Source: Gemelliphila asaccharolytica (lineage in GTDB: Bacteria; Bacillota; Bacilli; Staphylococcales; Gemellaceae). From it: a stretch of DNA of 64,000 nt. Every line of letters starts with the position of its first letter. The first letter of the stretch is position 1. The notes under the pieces were generated by a model. It worked only from the letters and a program-made list of their open reading frames with translations, made no database searches and was not told the origin of the DNA. Of the stretch, positions 44,739 to 54,372 are shown piece after piece. The translations under genes and the position numbers were made by a program. The stretch spans positions 5,140 to 69,139 of the forward strand of contig NZ_KQ959899.1 in the NCBI RefSeq assembly GCF_001553005.1, read 5' to 3'.

Positions 44739-45311
44739 TTACCTCCTTTGCCTTAGTAATTTTTCCATCATATCCTCCCCATAGTCTTCATAAACTTCTG
44801 TACAGTTTTCTTTAACTATGTCATAAATCTCGTACCATAAAAGGTTGGCTGTCTTTTGAAACTGGCTAGACATCTGTACAAAAGGGGATGCGATGACCCC
44901 TCCTGTAGTAGGATGCTTGCCTAATAGTCCAAATTGACTTATTGCCTCTTCACATTGAATGTATCTTGCAAAAGCCTGAGAGTAAGATTCTAATAATCTT
45001 GGATTTACTAAGTTCTCACAGTTTCTATGTTTTAACCAGCCCCAAGTCTCTTTATATATTTCATCGGCACCTAGTGGTATTCCATTCTTTTGTTTTGCAG
45101 ATAGATAGTCACTTGGTGTAGGCATATCGGTTCCATCAAGAACTGCTCCGTCTGGTAAGTCAACTGCATCTATTTCTTCTGGAGTGAATGTTGGAATATC
45201 ATTCATTAGTATTTCTACTTTTTTACCTTTTTCTATTTTTTCAACAGCAGGCTGTGGTTTCCCTCCTGCTTTTACTCGTCTTCCACCTCTGTATGTTCCG
45301 TCTTTAGCGAT
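44739..45311 (-). CDS. Phage terminase small subunit (P27 family), apparently with ATC start
   Basis: The first ATG is at 45206, yet 35 codons upstream are open and match the family N-terminus (AKDGTYRGGRRVKAGGKPQP). GGAGG lies 7 bp before an ATC at 45311, where ATG is expected. The full product is 190 aa and binds DNA to start packaging. Downstream motifs LSAKQKNGIPLGADEIYKET and NPRLLESYSQAFARYIQCEE fit P27. If ATC is not used, only a 155-aa form lacking the basic N-terminus can be made. Confidence 0.85.
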   Translation of the reverse strand: MAKDGTYRGGRRVKAGGKPQPAVEKIEKGKKVEILMNDIPTFTPEEIDAVDLPDGAVLDGTDMPTPSDYLSAKQKNGIPLGADEIYKETWGWLKHRNCENLVNPRLLESYSQAFARYIQCEEAISQFGLLGKHPTTGGVIASPFVQMSSQFQKTANLLWYEIYDIVKENCTEVYEDYGEDMMEKLLRQRR

Positions 45312-45329
45312 ATTATCACCTCCATGTTT

Positions 45330-45430
45330 TTAATAGGGCGTTTGAACCCGTCTTTTTGTGCGTGAAAGGGCGGCACCGTTGGTATGGGGTTCAGTCGTAG
45401 AGATTAAGACTCCCCCTCCCCCTCGGAAAA
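45330..45430. other. Candidate cos / packaging site region
   Basis: The non-coding gap between the HNH gene and the small terminase is GC-rich compared with its surroundings. It has GGGCGGCACCG, TTGGTATGGGG and CCCCCTCCCCCTC. In HNH-containing siphophages the cohesive-end site lies here. No nick position can be assigned. Confidence 0.4.
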
Positions 45431-45787
45431 CTATCCTCCAAACCTATCTCCACTCTTTGCATGAATCTTTGAGTGACAAGATTTACAAAGACTCATAAGA
45501 TTGTCTTCGTCATTAGTTCCACCACGAGAAAGAGGAAGTATGTGATGTACTTCCTCTACCTTTGTCATTCTATTCTCTTTTAAACACATCTCACAAAGTG
45601 GATGCTCTGCTACATATCTTTTCCTTATAAGTCTCCATGCTTTTCCATAACGCTTATGAGTTTTAGGATCTCGTTTATATTTTTCATAGTTTTTGTTGTA
45701 TTCTTTCTCATGTTTCTTACAGAATCGTCCATCAACTAATTCAGGACAACCTGGATGTGAACATGGTCTCTTAGGTTTACTTGGCAT
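45431..45787 (-). CDS. HNH endonuclease
   Basis: This 118-aa protein has an N-terminal zinc-type cluster (CSHPGCPELVDGRFCKKH) and an HNH core EVHHILPLSRGGTNDEDNLM with CEMC and CKSCHSKIH. Phage HNH proteins next to the terminase assist cutting at cos during packaging. It has a good ribosome binding site and is the first gene of the packaging block. Confidence 0.9.
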   Translation of the reverse strand: MPSKPKRPCSHPGCPELVDGRFCKKHEKEYNKNYEKYKRDPKTHKRYGKAWRLIRKRYVAEHPLCEMCLKENRMTKVEEVHHILPLSRGGTNDEDNLMSLCKSCHSKIHAKSGDRFGG

Positions 45788-45946
45788 TTTATCACTCCAT
45801 AAAGAAAGCCCTGAAGATTAAATCTCCAAGACTCTTTTAATTATTCTTTTGCTATTTTAATAATACTACAACTGCTTACTCTCATTCTATCAACTTTACT
45901 CTCATGTTTATGATATAATTATATTAAACAAATTTTAGGAAGAGAG

Positions 45947-46840
45947 GTGTTAAGCATTCTTGAGACTGGACAATTAGTTGAAAAATTAAAAGATAAAGGA
46001 ATTACATTTAATTTATGCGATGAGGAACACGCTATAAAGTTTTTAAATCAACACAATTATTATGTTAAGCTAACTGCATATAAAACAAATTTTTCAAAAC
46101 ATAATAATCAATATGTAGGTTTAGATTTTATGGCTTTGAAAGATCTATCCACCATTGATATGTACCTAAAACAATGGATTCTTAACGCTAGTCTTAGTGT
46201 AGAACATTCTTTAAAGGTTAATCTTTTAAAAGATATCCAAGAGAGGGGAATAGACGAATTTGATATTGTAAAAAATTATCTTTCTATTTATCCAAAGATG
46301 CTAGACGAGATAGAATTTCGAAGAGAGACTCCTTATGTAAAAAATCTTTTAGCGAAATATACCCATCCCGATTATCCTATATGGGTTTACCTAGAGGTAA
46401 TTCCTTTTGGCGAATTTGTTAATTTCTATAAGTACTATTGCAAAGAATACTCTTGCGGTGAATTTAGTTCTGATTTACTATATAACGTTAGGAACATAAG
46501 AAATGCTTCAGCCCACAATAATTGTGTAATCCATGATTTAGTTAATAAAAGTGGTTATTATAAAAATGAATTAGTTGATATATTAGATTCTCTTTTACAT
46601 AATACCCGAAGACGAACAATCCAAGATAGACTAAAAAATAATTCTGTTCAGGATTTTATTTCTTTATTAATTGCAGTAAATATAGTTATTAAAAGTGAAG
46701 ATTTAAAAACTTATTACCTAAAAAGTATTAAGGAACTCTTCGATGGAAGAATGATTAGGGATGCTTATCTTTATAGATCGTCCCCAGCATTAAACCAAAT
46801 GTATGATTTTTGCAAAGAGGTTGTTGACATTCTTCAATAA
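45947..46840 (+). CDS. Abi_2 family (AbiD/AbiF-like) abortive infection protein, reverse-oriented moron
   Basis: This 297-aa protein begins at GTG (GGAAGAGAG upstream) and has the Abi_2 pattern: HNYYVKLTAYKTNF near the N-terminus, then PIWVYLEVIPFGEFVNFYKY and NVRNIRNASAHNNCVIHD. The last holds the RxxxxH motif of HEPN ribonucleases. Such proteins cleave RNA to stop rival phages. It is the only rightward gene in the prophage, with its own TATAAT (about 45913) and a strong terminator. This indicates expression from the lysogen and a superinfection-immunity role (inferred). Confidence 0.88.
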   Translation: MLSILETGQLVEKLKDKGITFNLCDEEHAIKFLNQHNYYVKLTAYKTNFSKHNNQYVGLDFMALKDLSTIDMYLKQWILNASLSVEHSLKVNLLKDIQERGIDEFDIVKNYLSIYPKMLDEIEFRRETPYVKNLLAKYTHPDYPIWVYLEVIPFGEFVNFYKYYCKEYSCGEFSSDLLYNVRNIRNASAHNNCVIHDLVNKSGYYKNELVDILDSLLHNTRRRTIQDRLKNNSVQDFISLLIAVNIVIKSEDLKTYYLKSIKELFDGRMIRDAYLYRSSPALNQMYDFCKEVVDILQ

Positions 46841-46881
46841 TACCATTATAATATTAGTACGAATTGAAAACGAAAGTTTTG

Positions 46882-46916
46882 CGGGTGATGCATTTATGCG
46901 TCACCCGATTTTTTTA
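46882..46916 (+). terminator. Rho-independent terminator after the Abi gene
   Basis: CGGGTGATGC pairs with GCGTCACCCG and is followed by ATTTTTTTAT. It ends the rightward Abi transcript right against the stop of the opposite gene. Confidence 0.85.
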
Positions 46917-47315
46917 TACCTCTATATTTTTCAAAGCCTTACTATGAAGTCTAAAGATATGCTGAATTGAGTAATTCATCTCAACCGCTATCTTTTCCCA
47001 AGATTCAAAACAGAGGTATCTTTTTTCTAAAACGACTTGAAGTTCTTTGTCTTCAATCTTTTTTATTGTTCTTACAATCTCTTTTTTTAAATCTACCAAT
47101 CTATCTATATCCCTATTGATTTCTTCTTGAAGATCTATGATTTTAACAATAGTATCTTCAAGTTTAGATGTTCCTCTACTAGGACTCTTAGGCATATCTG
47201 ATAAGGTCGATGTAGCTTTTGTAGCCAGAGCATTTAAACTTTCAACTTGCTCCAGCTTACTATTAATTCTCTTGTCTAAATAAAAAGCTTGTTTTAAATA
47301 TTCTTTTGCATTCAT
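46914..47315 (-). CDS. DUF1492-like late transcription regulator (sigma region 4-like)
   Basis: This 133-aa protein has a coiled-coil N-terminus (LEQVESLNALATKATSTLSD) and a C-terminal HTH (LEKRYLCFESWEKIAVEMNY, SIQHIFRLHSKALK) like the DUF1492/ArpU-type proteins of Firmicutes phages. These act on late or packaging gene expression. It is placed between the replication module and the packaging genes, as expected. Confidence 0.8.
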   Translation of the reverse strand: MNAKEYLKQAFYLDKRINSKLEQVESLNALATKATSTLSDMPKSPSRGTSKLEDTIVKIIDLQEEINRDIDRLVDLKKEIVRTIKKIEDKELQVVLEKRYLCFESWEKIAVEMNYSIQHIFRLHSKALKNIEV

Positions 47316-47362
47316 TTCTTACCTCCATAAGTTTTGAGGTAAGTTCCCTATAGAACCTCTAC

Positions 47363-48706
<1,344 letters not shown>

Positions 48707-48988
48707 TTAGTCACCTCCAATTCTTTTTATTATTTCATCAATATTTCCTTTTGAATCAAGAACATAAACCTTAAAACCTAAGTTTTTAAATTGCCTTATT
48801 CTCTTTTTCTGGATTGGTCTTGGCTCTCCTCCAGGTCTTTTTGTTTCAACGAATCCTATCTTTCCGTTAGGTAGAAGTATTATCCTATCTGGTATTCCTG
48901 TCATTGAAGGAGATGTAAATTTAAGGCAGAGACCTCCATGAAATTTAACCTTGTCAATTAAGGCTTTTTCTATTTCTTTTTCTAACAT
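48707..48988 (-). CDS. VRR-NUC domain nuclease
   Basis: This 93-aa protein has GIPDRIILLPNGKIGFVETK, the D...ExK of a stand-alone VRR-NUC Holliday-junction-type nuclease. It pairs with the SNF2 helicase in many phages. It is preceded by the inverted-repeat region at 49006-49120. Confidence 0.92.
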   Translation of the reverse strand: MLEKEIEKALIDKVKFHGGLCLKFTSPSMTGIPDRIILLPNGKIGFVETKRPGGEPRPIQKKRIRQFKNLGFKVYVLDSKGNIDEIIKRIGGD

Positions 48989-49005
48989 TGATATTTCAAC
49001 CTTTC

Positions 49006-49120
49006 TAGCGATTGTGTGAAGGTCTCTAAGGTCTCTTCTATAACCTATATATATACTAATTTTAATTTTAGTACTATATAAAAGTTATATATATGACCTT
49101 CGAGACTTGCACAATGGCTA
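49006..49120. repeat. Inverted-repeat-flanked AT-rich segment, candidate replication origin
   Basis: The left arm TAGCGATTGTGTGAAGG (49006) and a right arm ending TTGCACAATGGCTA (49120) are imperfect reverse complements over about 26 bp, including GGTC/GACC ends. They enclose about 60 bp of nearly pure A/T (TATATATA repeats). The segment lies between the primase-helicase and VRR-NUC genes and is the longest non-coding gap in the replication module. Confidence 0.5.
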
Positions 49121-49123
49121 AAT

Positions 49124-51352
49124 TTACACAAAGTCACTTTTTAACTTTAGTCCTTGAATCTTAATTCCATCACGAAGTTTGACCTTATTAAATCCATTGG
49201 ATGAAAGAGCAGAGTAAAAATCGGTCGTTGACCTAACATAATCTCCTATTCTTAAACAATAGGCCCTATATTCTTGATAGACTTCTCCAGACTTCTCTTC
49301 AAATGATGAATCTATCTCACAACACTCATTTAAGAAATGCTTGAACCAATTATTTGATTCCTTATATTCATTGATGGCATCAGCCACTTTTTTAGGTAGG
49401 CTGAATTTAAAATCTTCATCAATGGCTTTTTTAGCACCCTCGATTAACCACTTGAGAACTGCACCCCCAGCTTTATCTACTAAATAGTCAGTGTAGTTTT
49501 TAATATCACTAGAACCCTCTATCTTTGCCTCAAAAGGAATTACAATAAGTCTCCTCCAAGTTCCTTCATCTAAAGCACCCACCTTTGGTAGGTGGTTAGT
49601 ATATAGGACAAGGGTGTGAGAAGGTATGAACTTAAATGGATCTCGATATTTTTTCTCTGCCACAATTTCATCTGTAGAACAAAGCTGTTTTACATTTGAA
49701 GTATTTAGCCTTAATCCTTCTTGAAGTTCTGCTGCAATTAATAGTCTTTTACCTCTTGTTTCAGCAAGTTCTGGTTTGGCATTTCTCTTGGAGTTAACTG
49801 TAAGAATATCTGCCGAGATTGACCCACTATATAAATTTAGAACTCTTGAGATGGTATTCCAAAATGTAGACTTCCCATTTCTTCCATCACCATAAGCTAT
49901 AATAAGAGCCTCGATATAGACCTTTCCGATTAGAGAAATACCAGCTACTTTCTGCACATATTCTATAAGTTCTTTATCATTTACAAAAAAGGTATTCAAG
50001 GCATCAAGCCATATATCGATATTTTCATCACTTGGATCTACAGATGTTTCTTTGGTTATATAGTCATCTGCCCTATGTTCTCTGTATTCTCCAGTTTTCA
50101 AATCTACTGTAAATGATGGAGTGTTTAACAAGAATTCATCTATATCTAGTTCTCTTTGATCTATTTCAAGCATGGGTTTTGATTCTTTTAAAGTTGCATG
50201 GATTGCTCTGGTGTCCCCTCTTTTTACTGCATATTTCTTATAAGCCTCTAAAGAGATAAGTTTATAGTATATAGATTTTTGACTTTTATCAAAAACCTCC
50301 ATTGCCTTTTTCTCACTCATTGAGGCCATAATATCTCTAACTCCAGATTTCTTAATGTCTTCATCCATCTTCAAAAGTTCATTGTCTATTTCTTCTATCT
50401 GTTTTAACACTAAATCTTGAGAACATCCTTGTGCTTTTAGTTCAGATTCCTCCCAATAGGAATTGTTGTAAACAAGAAAACCTGTAGAAGGTGAAAAACG
50501 AATTCTGTCTTTATATTCTCTTACAAAAACTTCTGCTTGACCTATATCTGAAAATTCAGAAGGCCTTAAATTTATGCCTTCAGTGTATTCTTTAGGTGGA
50601 ACATAATCTTCACTTGCAGCTATTTTTTTATAGAATTTACAAGCAGACCTCCATATTTGTTCTAGCTCATCATCTGGAAGTGGTGGAGAACAAAGTGATG
50701 CTTTTTTATCGAATAATTCTCTTGCCTCACCTGTATTTCCATATCGAACTAGAACCCTACCAGCAAAATGATTCATAGTTGAGTTTCTAGAACCTTGCTG
50801 AATTAAGTCTTGAGAGTTATCAAAATCCTCAAAGTCATCTTTTAGAATTTCTGTTACATATTTCCTTCCCCTAACTATTTCAACAGCAGGATTCTTAACT
50901 CCAAAGAAAAATCTCGCCCCATCTAAGGCATTACCATCAAAAAAAGTATAAGTCTCTGATAATTTTTCTTTGATTCCTACATATTCAGCTAAATTTGTGA
51001 CCTTAGGTATTGGAAAATATATGTGCATTCTTGGTCTTGCAGCTTTTCCATTCTTTTCTCTCCTATGGTTTCTGCTGTAAACTATGGCAAATTTAACTCC
51101 ATCAAATATTCTCTTTAAATCATTAGCTGAAATCCAATCATCTGGATTTTCTGAATGGTCGTTGTCTATATCCATGGGAACACATTCTGACTCTATAAAA
51201 TTATCATTAGACCTGTAGGAATTTTTATACTTAGCCATTACATGGTCAAAACTTGCAGCTTTCTCAAAAGACCTAACATCTACTGCATCAATTTCATTTA
51301 GGTAAATGCAGTTTGATTCAACCCCTACTACGTTTGAAGTGTATATTTTCAA
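49124..51352 (-). CDS. Phage primase-helicase (PrimPol + D5/SF3 helicase, P4 type)
   Basis: This 742-aa protein has an N-terminal archaeo-eukaryotic primase-like domain (PMDIDNDHSE and RPRMHIYFPI as active-site segments). A D5_N region with QIWRSACKFYK is next, then an SF3 helicase (YGDGRNGKSTFWNT Walker A, LIAAELQEG, LYTNHLPKV). It primes and unwinds DNA during phage replication. Its stop is 3 bp from the inverted-repeat region. Confidence 0.9.
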   Translation of the reverse strand: MKIYTSNVVGVESNCIYLNEIDAVDVRSFEKAASFDHVMAKYKNSYRSNDNFIESECVPMDIDNDHSENPDDWISANDLKRIFDGVKFAIVYSRNHRREKNGKAARPRMHIYFPIPKVTNLAEYVGIKEKLSETYTFFDGNALDGARFFFGVKNPAVEIVRGRKYVTEILKDDFEDFDNSQDLIQQGSRNSTMNHFAGRVLVRYGNTGEARELFDKKASLCSPPLPDDELEQIWRSACKFYKKIAASEDYVPPKEYTEGINLRPSEFSDIGQAEVFVREYKDRIRFSPSTGFLVYNNSYWEESELKAQGCSQDLVLKQIEEIDNELLKMDEDIKKSGVRDIMASMSEKKAMEVFDKSQKSIYYKLISLEAYKKYAVKRGDTRAIHATLKESKPMLEIDQRELDIDEFLLNTPSFTVDLKTGEYREHRADDYITKETSVDPSDENIDIWLDALNTFFVNDKELIEYVQKVAGISLIGKVYIEALIIAYGDGRNGKSTFWNTISRVLNLYSGSISADILTVNSKRNAKPELAETRGKRLLIAAELQEGLRLNTSNVKQLCSTDEIVAEKKYRDPFKFIPSHTLVLYTNHLPKVGALDEGTWRRLIVIPFEAKIEGSSDIKNYTDYLVDKAGGAVLKWLIEGAKKAIDEDFKFSLPKKVADAINEYKESNNWFKHFLNECCEIDSSFEEKSGEVYQEYRAYCLRIGDYVRSTTDFYSALSSNGFNKVKLRDGIKIQGLKLKSDFV

Positions 51353-51676
51353 TTATGCTACCTCCCCAATATATTTGATTTTCATATTTCTATTCTCAGC
51401 AATCTTTATTTCTTCTGCCATTCCAGGACTTATGTTGTCACCAAAGACCCACACTTCTTCACATTTTCCTAAGAGGACATAATTAAAATGCATAGCAAGC
51501 CTTCTCTCACTTTCGTCACTCATAAACTGAGGAAACAAAAGATGTGGTGCTATGGGAATATTTCCTTTATCCAAAGCATATCGAGAGTACTTCTGTGCCT
51601 TGTTGACATTATTTTCAACATCTCCAGAAAATGGACTGCAGATATATACCAAGGGATAGTATTTAGTTTTTTTCAT
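51353..51676 (-). CDS. DUF4406/DUF7768-like nucleoside deoxyribosyltransferase-fold protein
   Basis: The start at 51676 has GGAGG 9 bp upstream. The 107-aa protein reads YPLVYICSPFSGDVENNVNK, then IAPHLLFPQFMSDESERRLA and VWVFGDNISPGMAEEI. This fold resembles nucleoside 2-deoxyribosyltransferases and is frequent in phage replication modules. It may act on nucleotides or bind them; catalysis is not proven. It has tight spacing with both neighbours. Confidence 0.82.
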   Translation of the reverse strand: MKKTKYYPLVYICSPFSGDVENNVNKAQKYSRYALDKGNIPIAPHLLFPQFMSDESERRLAMHFNYVLLGKCEEVWVFGDNISPGMAEEIKIAENRNMKIKYIGEVA

Positions 51677-51689
51677 TAAGCTACCTCCA

Positions 51690-53621
51690 TTAATCTTTCT
51701 TATAAAATTCACTTTCAAACCCATCTGCATCGAGAATAAGTCCAGGTGTCCAGCTAGGAACTATGGACATGATTTCATTTACTTCCTCGATACTAGATGA
51801 ATCACTTTCTATTACAACTTCGTCATGGATATGCATGACGATATTAAATCCTTTTTTTTCAAGTCTCATCATAGCCTCAGCTAAAATATCTCTGGCTATT
51901 GCTTGAACTATGTTTTCTACAAATTTACCGCCGTAGGATTCTATCTTGTCCCATTTATTTCCTACTACAATTCCTTCATAGACAATTGATTCTCCACCAA
52001 ATCGATTCATCCCGATTTTTGCCTTTGGATAAGCAAGTCGTCTTTTTGAGGGTAGTTCTATAAATAGGATGCCTTTTTCATAGCTAATAACTAGGCTCCT
52101 ATATTCTTCTTTAGCTCTAGTCTTCACAACTCTTTTTATCACTGCATCTATGTCCCACCAAAGACTTACTATATTTGAATTAGCCTCTCGCCAGGAATCG
52201 ACTATTGATTGAAGTTCATCTTCAGATAAACCCATCTCAATACCACCCATTGCTTTAAGAGCGCCTAAGGCTCCTTGATAGCCACAAGCTAAAGTCGCTA
52301 TCTTTCCTTTTTGTCTGAGATGACCATTTACTCCATGCTTTTCAACTGGCACTCCAAACATCCTCGATGCTGTTCTGCAATAGATATCTTCTCCATTTTC
52401 AAATGCATCTAGTACCCATTGTTCTCCTGCAAGCCATGCAAGTACTCGGGCCTCTATCGCTGAAAAGTCTGAAATAATAAACCTGGTGCCTTCTTTTGGT
52501 ATAAAGGCTGTCCTTATTAGTTGAGATAAAATATCGGACGGAGATTCATAGAGAATATCCATAGTTTCGTAATCTCTATTTTTTACAAGACTCCTAGCTA
52601 GTTCTAAGTCTTTTAGATCGTTTCTTCTTAAGTTTTGAACTTGAATAAGCCTTCCAGAATATCTTCCAGTTCTATTTGCACCATAAAATTGGATCAGACC
52701 TCTTGCTCGGTTATCTTTTCCTCTTACATTTTTCATAGCATCATATTTTCTAACTGAAGACTTAGACAATTCTTGTCTAAGTTCCAATACTTCTTTAATA
52801 TCTCCTTCAGCATTTTTAAGAGCAGACTCTACATCTTTTTTAGCTAAGGAATCTATCTCTAAGCCTTTTTTATTTAGCCATTCTTTTAGCTGTAAGGGAG
52901 AATTTGGATTTTCAAGACCAGTTAATTCTATGGCTCTATCCATATTTTCTTCTCGTAAAATTTCATCAAATTTAATAGCCGAATCAACTAAAATTTCATC
53001 AATTAAAATTCCTCTATCGTTGATATTCTGGTCTATCCAGTAGTTTTCCCATTCTGATTGAGGCATAGGAAAGGCTGATAATTTTTTCTTAATCTCCATT
53101 TCTGTTTCCACATCTCTATGGTTATATTCCTTAAAGGTAGACCACTTTTCTAAGTCGTGATGTGGTAGATTTCTTGTCCTCATACCATTGGTTTTAGTTG
53201 GTTTACAAGGAATAGAAAAATATCTTATAAGAGCCTTTCCTTCACTCATCTTTTGCTTGTCTAGTTTCAAAACCTCTCCTACTTTTTCAAGCGATAGAGG
53301 AAGCCCAAGATAAGCTGACCAAATCATAGTGCAGTACCAACCTTGAGGTTTTAGTCTCTTACCTAAAAATCTTGATAAACATGCCCTTTCAAAGTTTGCA
53401 TTAAAGGCCCACTTTTCTATACTTTCATCACTAAGTGCTAATAATATTTCTTCAGGAATAATCTCTCCACTTGCCAAATCTATGACCTTAACTTCTTTAT
53501 CATCAACAGAGTAGGCAAAGAGGAGGATTTCAAAATCCTCACTCTCGGCATATTTGTATACACCACTTTTGCCTAAATCAACTGAAGAATAGGTCTCAAG
53601 ATCTATTGATATTTTTTTCAT
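51690..53621 (-). CDS. Phage DNA polymerase, family A
   Basis: This 643-aa protein has a 3'-5' exonuclease domain (SIDLETYSSVDL, NANFERACLSRFL, EYNHRDVETEMEI) and a polymerase domain. Motif A is IISDFSAIEARVLAWLAGE, motif B is LRQKGKIATLACGYQGALGA, and motif C is MHIHDEVVIES. It replicates the phage genome. It lacks a 5' nuclease domain, like other phage PolA proteins. Confidence 0.95.
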   Translation of the reverse strand: MKKISIDLETYSSVDLGKSGVYKYAESEDFEILLFAYSVDDKEVKVIDLASGEIIPEEILLALSDESIEKWAFNANFERACLSRFLGKRLKPQGWYCTMIWSAYLGLPLSLEKVGEVLKLDKQKMSEGKALIRYFSIPCKPTKTNGMRTRNLPHHDLEKWSTFKEYNHRDVETEMEIKKKLSAFPMPQSEWENYWIDQNINDRGILIDEILVDSAIKFDEILREENMDRAIELTGLENPNSPLQLKEWLNKKGLEIDSLAKKDVESALKNAEGDIKEVLELRQELSKSSVRKYDAMKNVRGKDNRARGLIQFYGANRTGRYSGRLIQVQNLRRNDLKDLELARSLVKNRDYETMDILYESPSDILSQLIRTAFIPKEGTRFIISDFSAIEARVLAWLAGEQWVLDAFENGEDIYCRTASRMFGVPVEKHGVNGHLRQKGKIATLACGYQGALGALKAMGGIEMGLSEDELQSIVDSWREANSNIVSLWWDIDAVIKRVVKTRAKEEYRSLVISYEKGILFIELPSKRRLAYPKAKIGMNRFGGESIVYEGIVVGNKWDKIESYGGKFVENIVQAIARDILAEAMMRLEKKGFNIVMHIHDEVVIESDSSSIEEVNEIMSIVPSWTPGLILDADGFESEFYKKD

Positions 53622-53623
53622 TT

Positions 53624-53815
53624 TTATTTAATTTCGTCCAATGATTGGATGCATTTATCAATAGTTCTTTGCGTTTCATCCAATCGTTTCTCTATATCTC
53701 TATAAATTTCCCTGATTCTCTTTTCTGTTTCGTTAATTTGAGCCTGAACATAGCCTAACTTATACCAGTAGTAAGACCATAATCCCATCAAAATAGCTAA
53801 GATTGTTTCTTTCAT
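53624..53815 (-). CDS. 63-aa protein with N-terminal membrane helix and coiled coil
   Basis: The first 24 residues (ILAILMGLWSYYWYKLGYV) are a hydrophobic helix. The rest is a charged coiled coil (EKRIREIYRDIEKRLDETQR). It has GGAGG. It lies between the ssDNA-binding-like and polymerase genes with a 2-bp gap, so it is expressed with them. Its role is unknown; tethering replication to the membrane is possible. Confidence 0.6.
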   Translation of the reverse strand: MKETILAILMGLWSYYWYKLGYVQAQINETEKRIREIYRDIEKRLDETQRTIDKCIQSLDEIK

Positions 53816-53826
53816 ATAAAATCCTC

Positions 53827-54372
53827 CTATGCTAAGAAATCTTCGTCATCATCGTCCATAGCATCGAAGTCATCTGCTGCATTAGACCTATTTCCTAGAG
53901 GTTGACCATCTCTTAGCTTTTGAATATTCCCTAGCCCAACCGCTATGCCCTTATTTCCATTTACATTGTAGGCATAGAAATTAAGAGATACTCTTGCATA
54001 AACTCCTGAGTAGACTTCACTTCTATCAAGAATTGGTTCTACATTTTTATCCACAATTTGAGGTGCTGTCATAGAGTTAGCATTTAAGAAGTATGCATCA
54101 GCATAAGCCTCATCATCTTTTTCCGTGTCACCATCTCTTAATGGAAGTTTGATAGCTTTCTTATTTGGTTTCTTTCCATTAAATTTAGAAAGTCCTTCAT
54201 CAATAGCAGCATCCACTGCTTTTTCAATTTTTTCGATTGTCTTTTGATCACTCTTTGGGATAATGACAGACACTGAATATCGTTCTTTGCTCCCATTAAT
54301 TGACTTTGGTTCCCAAACATTTGCATAGCTTAATCTAACTTCTCCAGTAACTATTTTTTTTCTATTTTGCAT
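53827..54372 (-). CDS. DUF2815 protein, probable ssDNA-binding protein
   Basis: The start at 54372 follows GGAGG. The 181-aa protein reads VTGEVRLSYANVWEPKSING, then RYSVSVIIPKSDQKTIEKIE, and ends in an acidic tail (DDFDAMDDDDEDFLA). An acidic tail after an OB-like body is typical of phage ssDNA-binding proteins of this family. It overlaps the DUF2800 gene by 11 bp. Confidence 0.85.
   Translation of the reverse strand: MQNRKKIVTGEVRLSYANVWEPKSINGSKERYSVSVIIPKSDQKTIEKIEKAVDAAIDEGLSKFNGKKPNKKAIKLPLRDGDTEKDDEAYADAYFLNANSMTAPQIVDKNVEPILDRSEVYSGVYARVSLNFYAYNVNGNKGIAVGLGNIQKLRDGQPLGNRSNAADDFDAMDDDDEDFLA

Noticed and set aside
53624..53815. 63-aa protein considered as a second holin because of its N-terminal hydrophobic helix.
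   Set aside because: It lies in the replication module next to the DNA polymerase, and a separate holin is present beside the endolysin; its coiled coil is unlike a holin.
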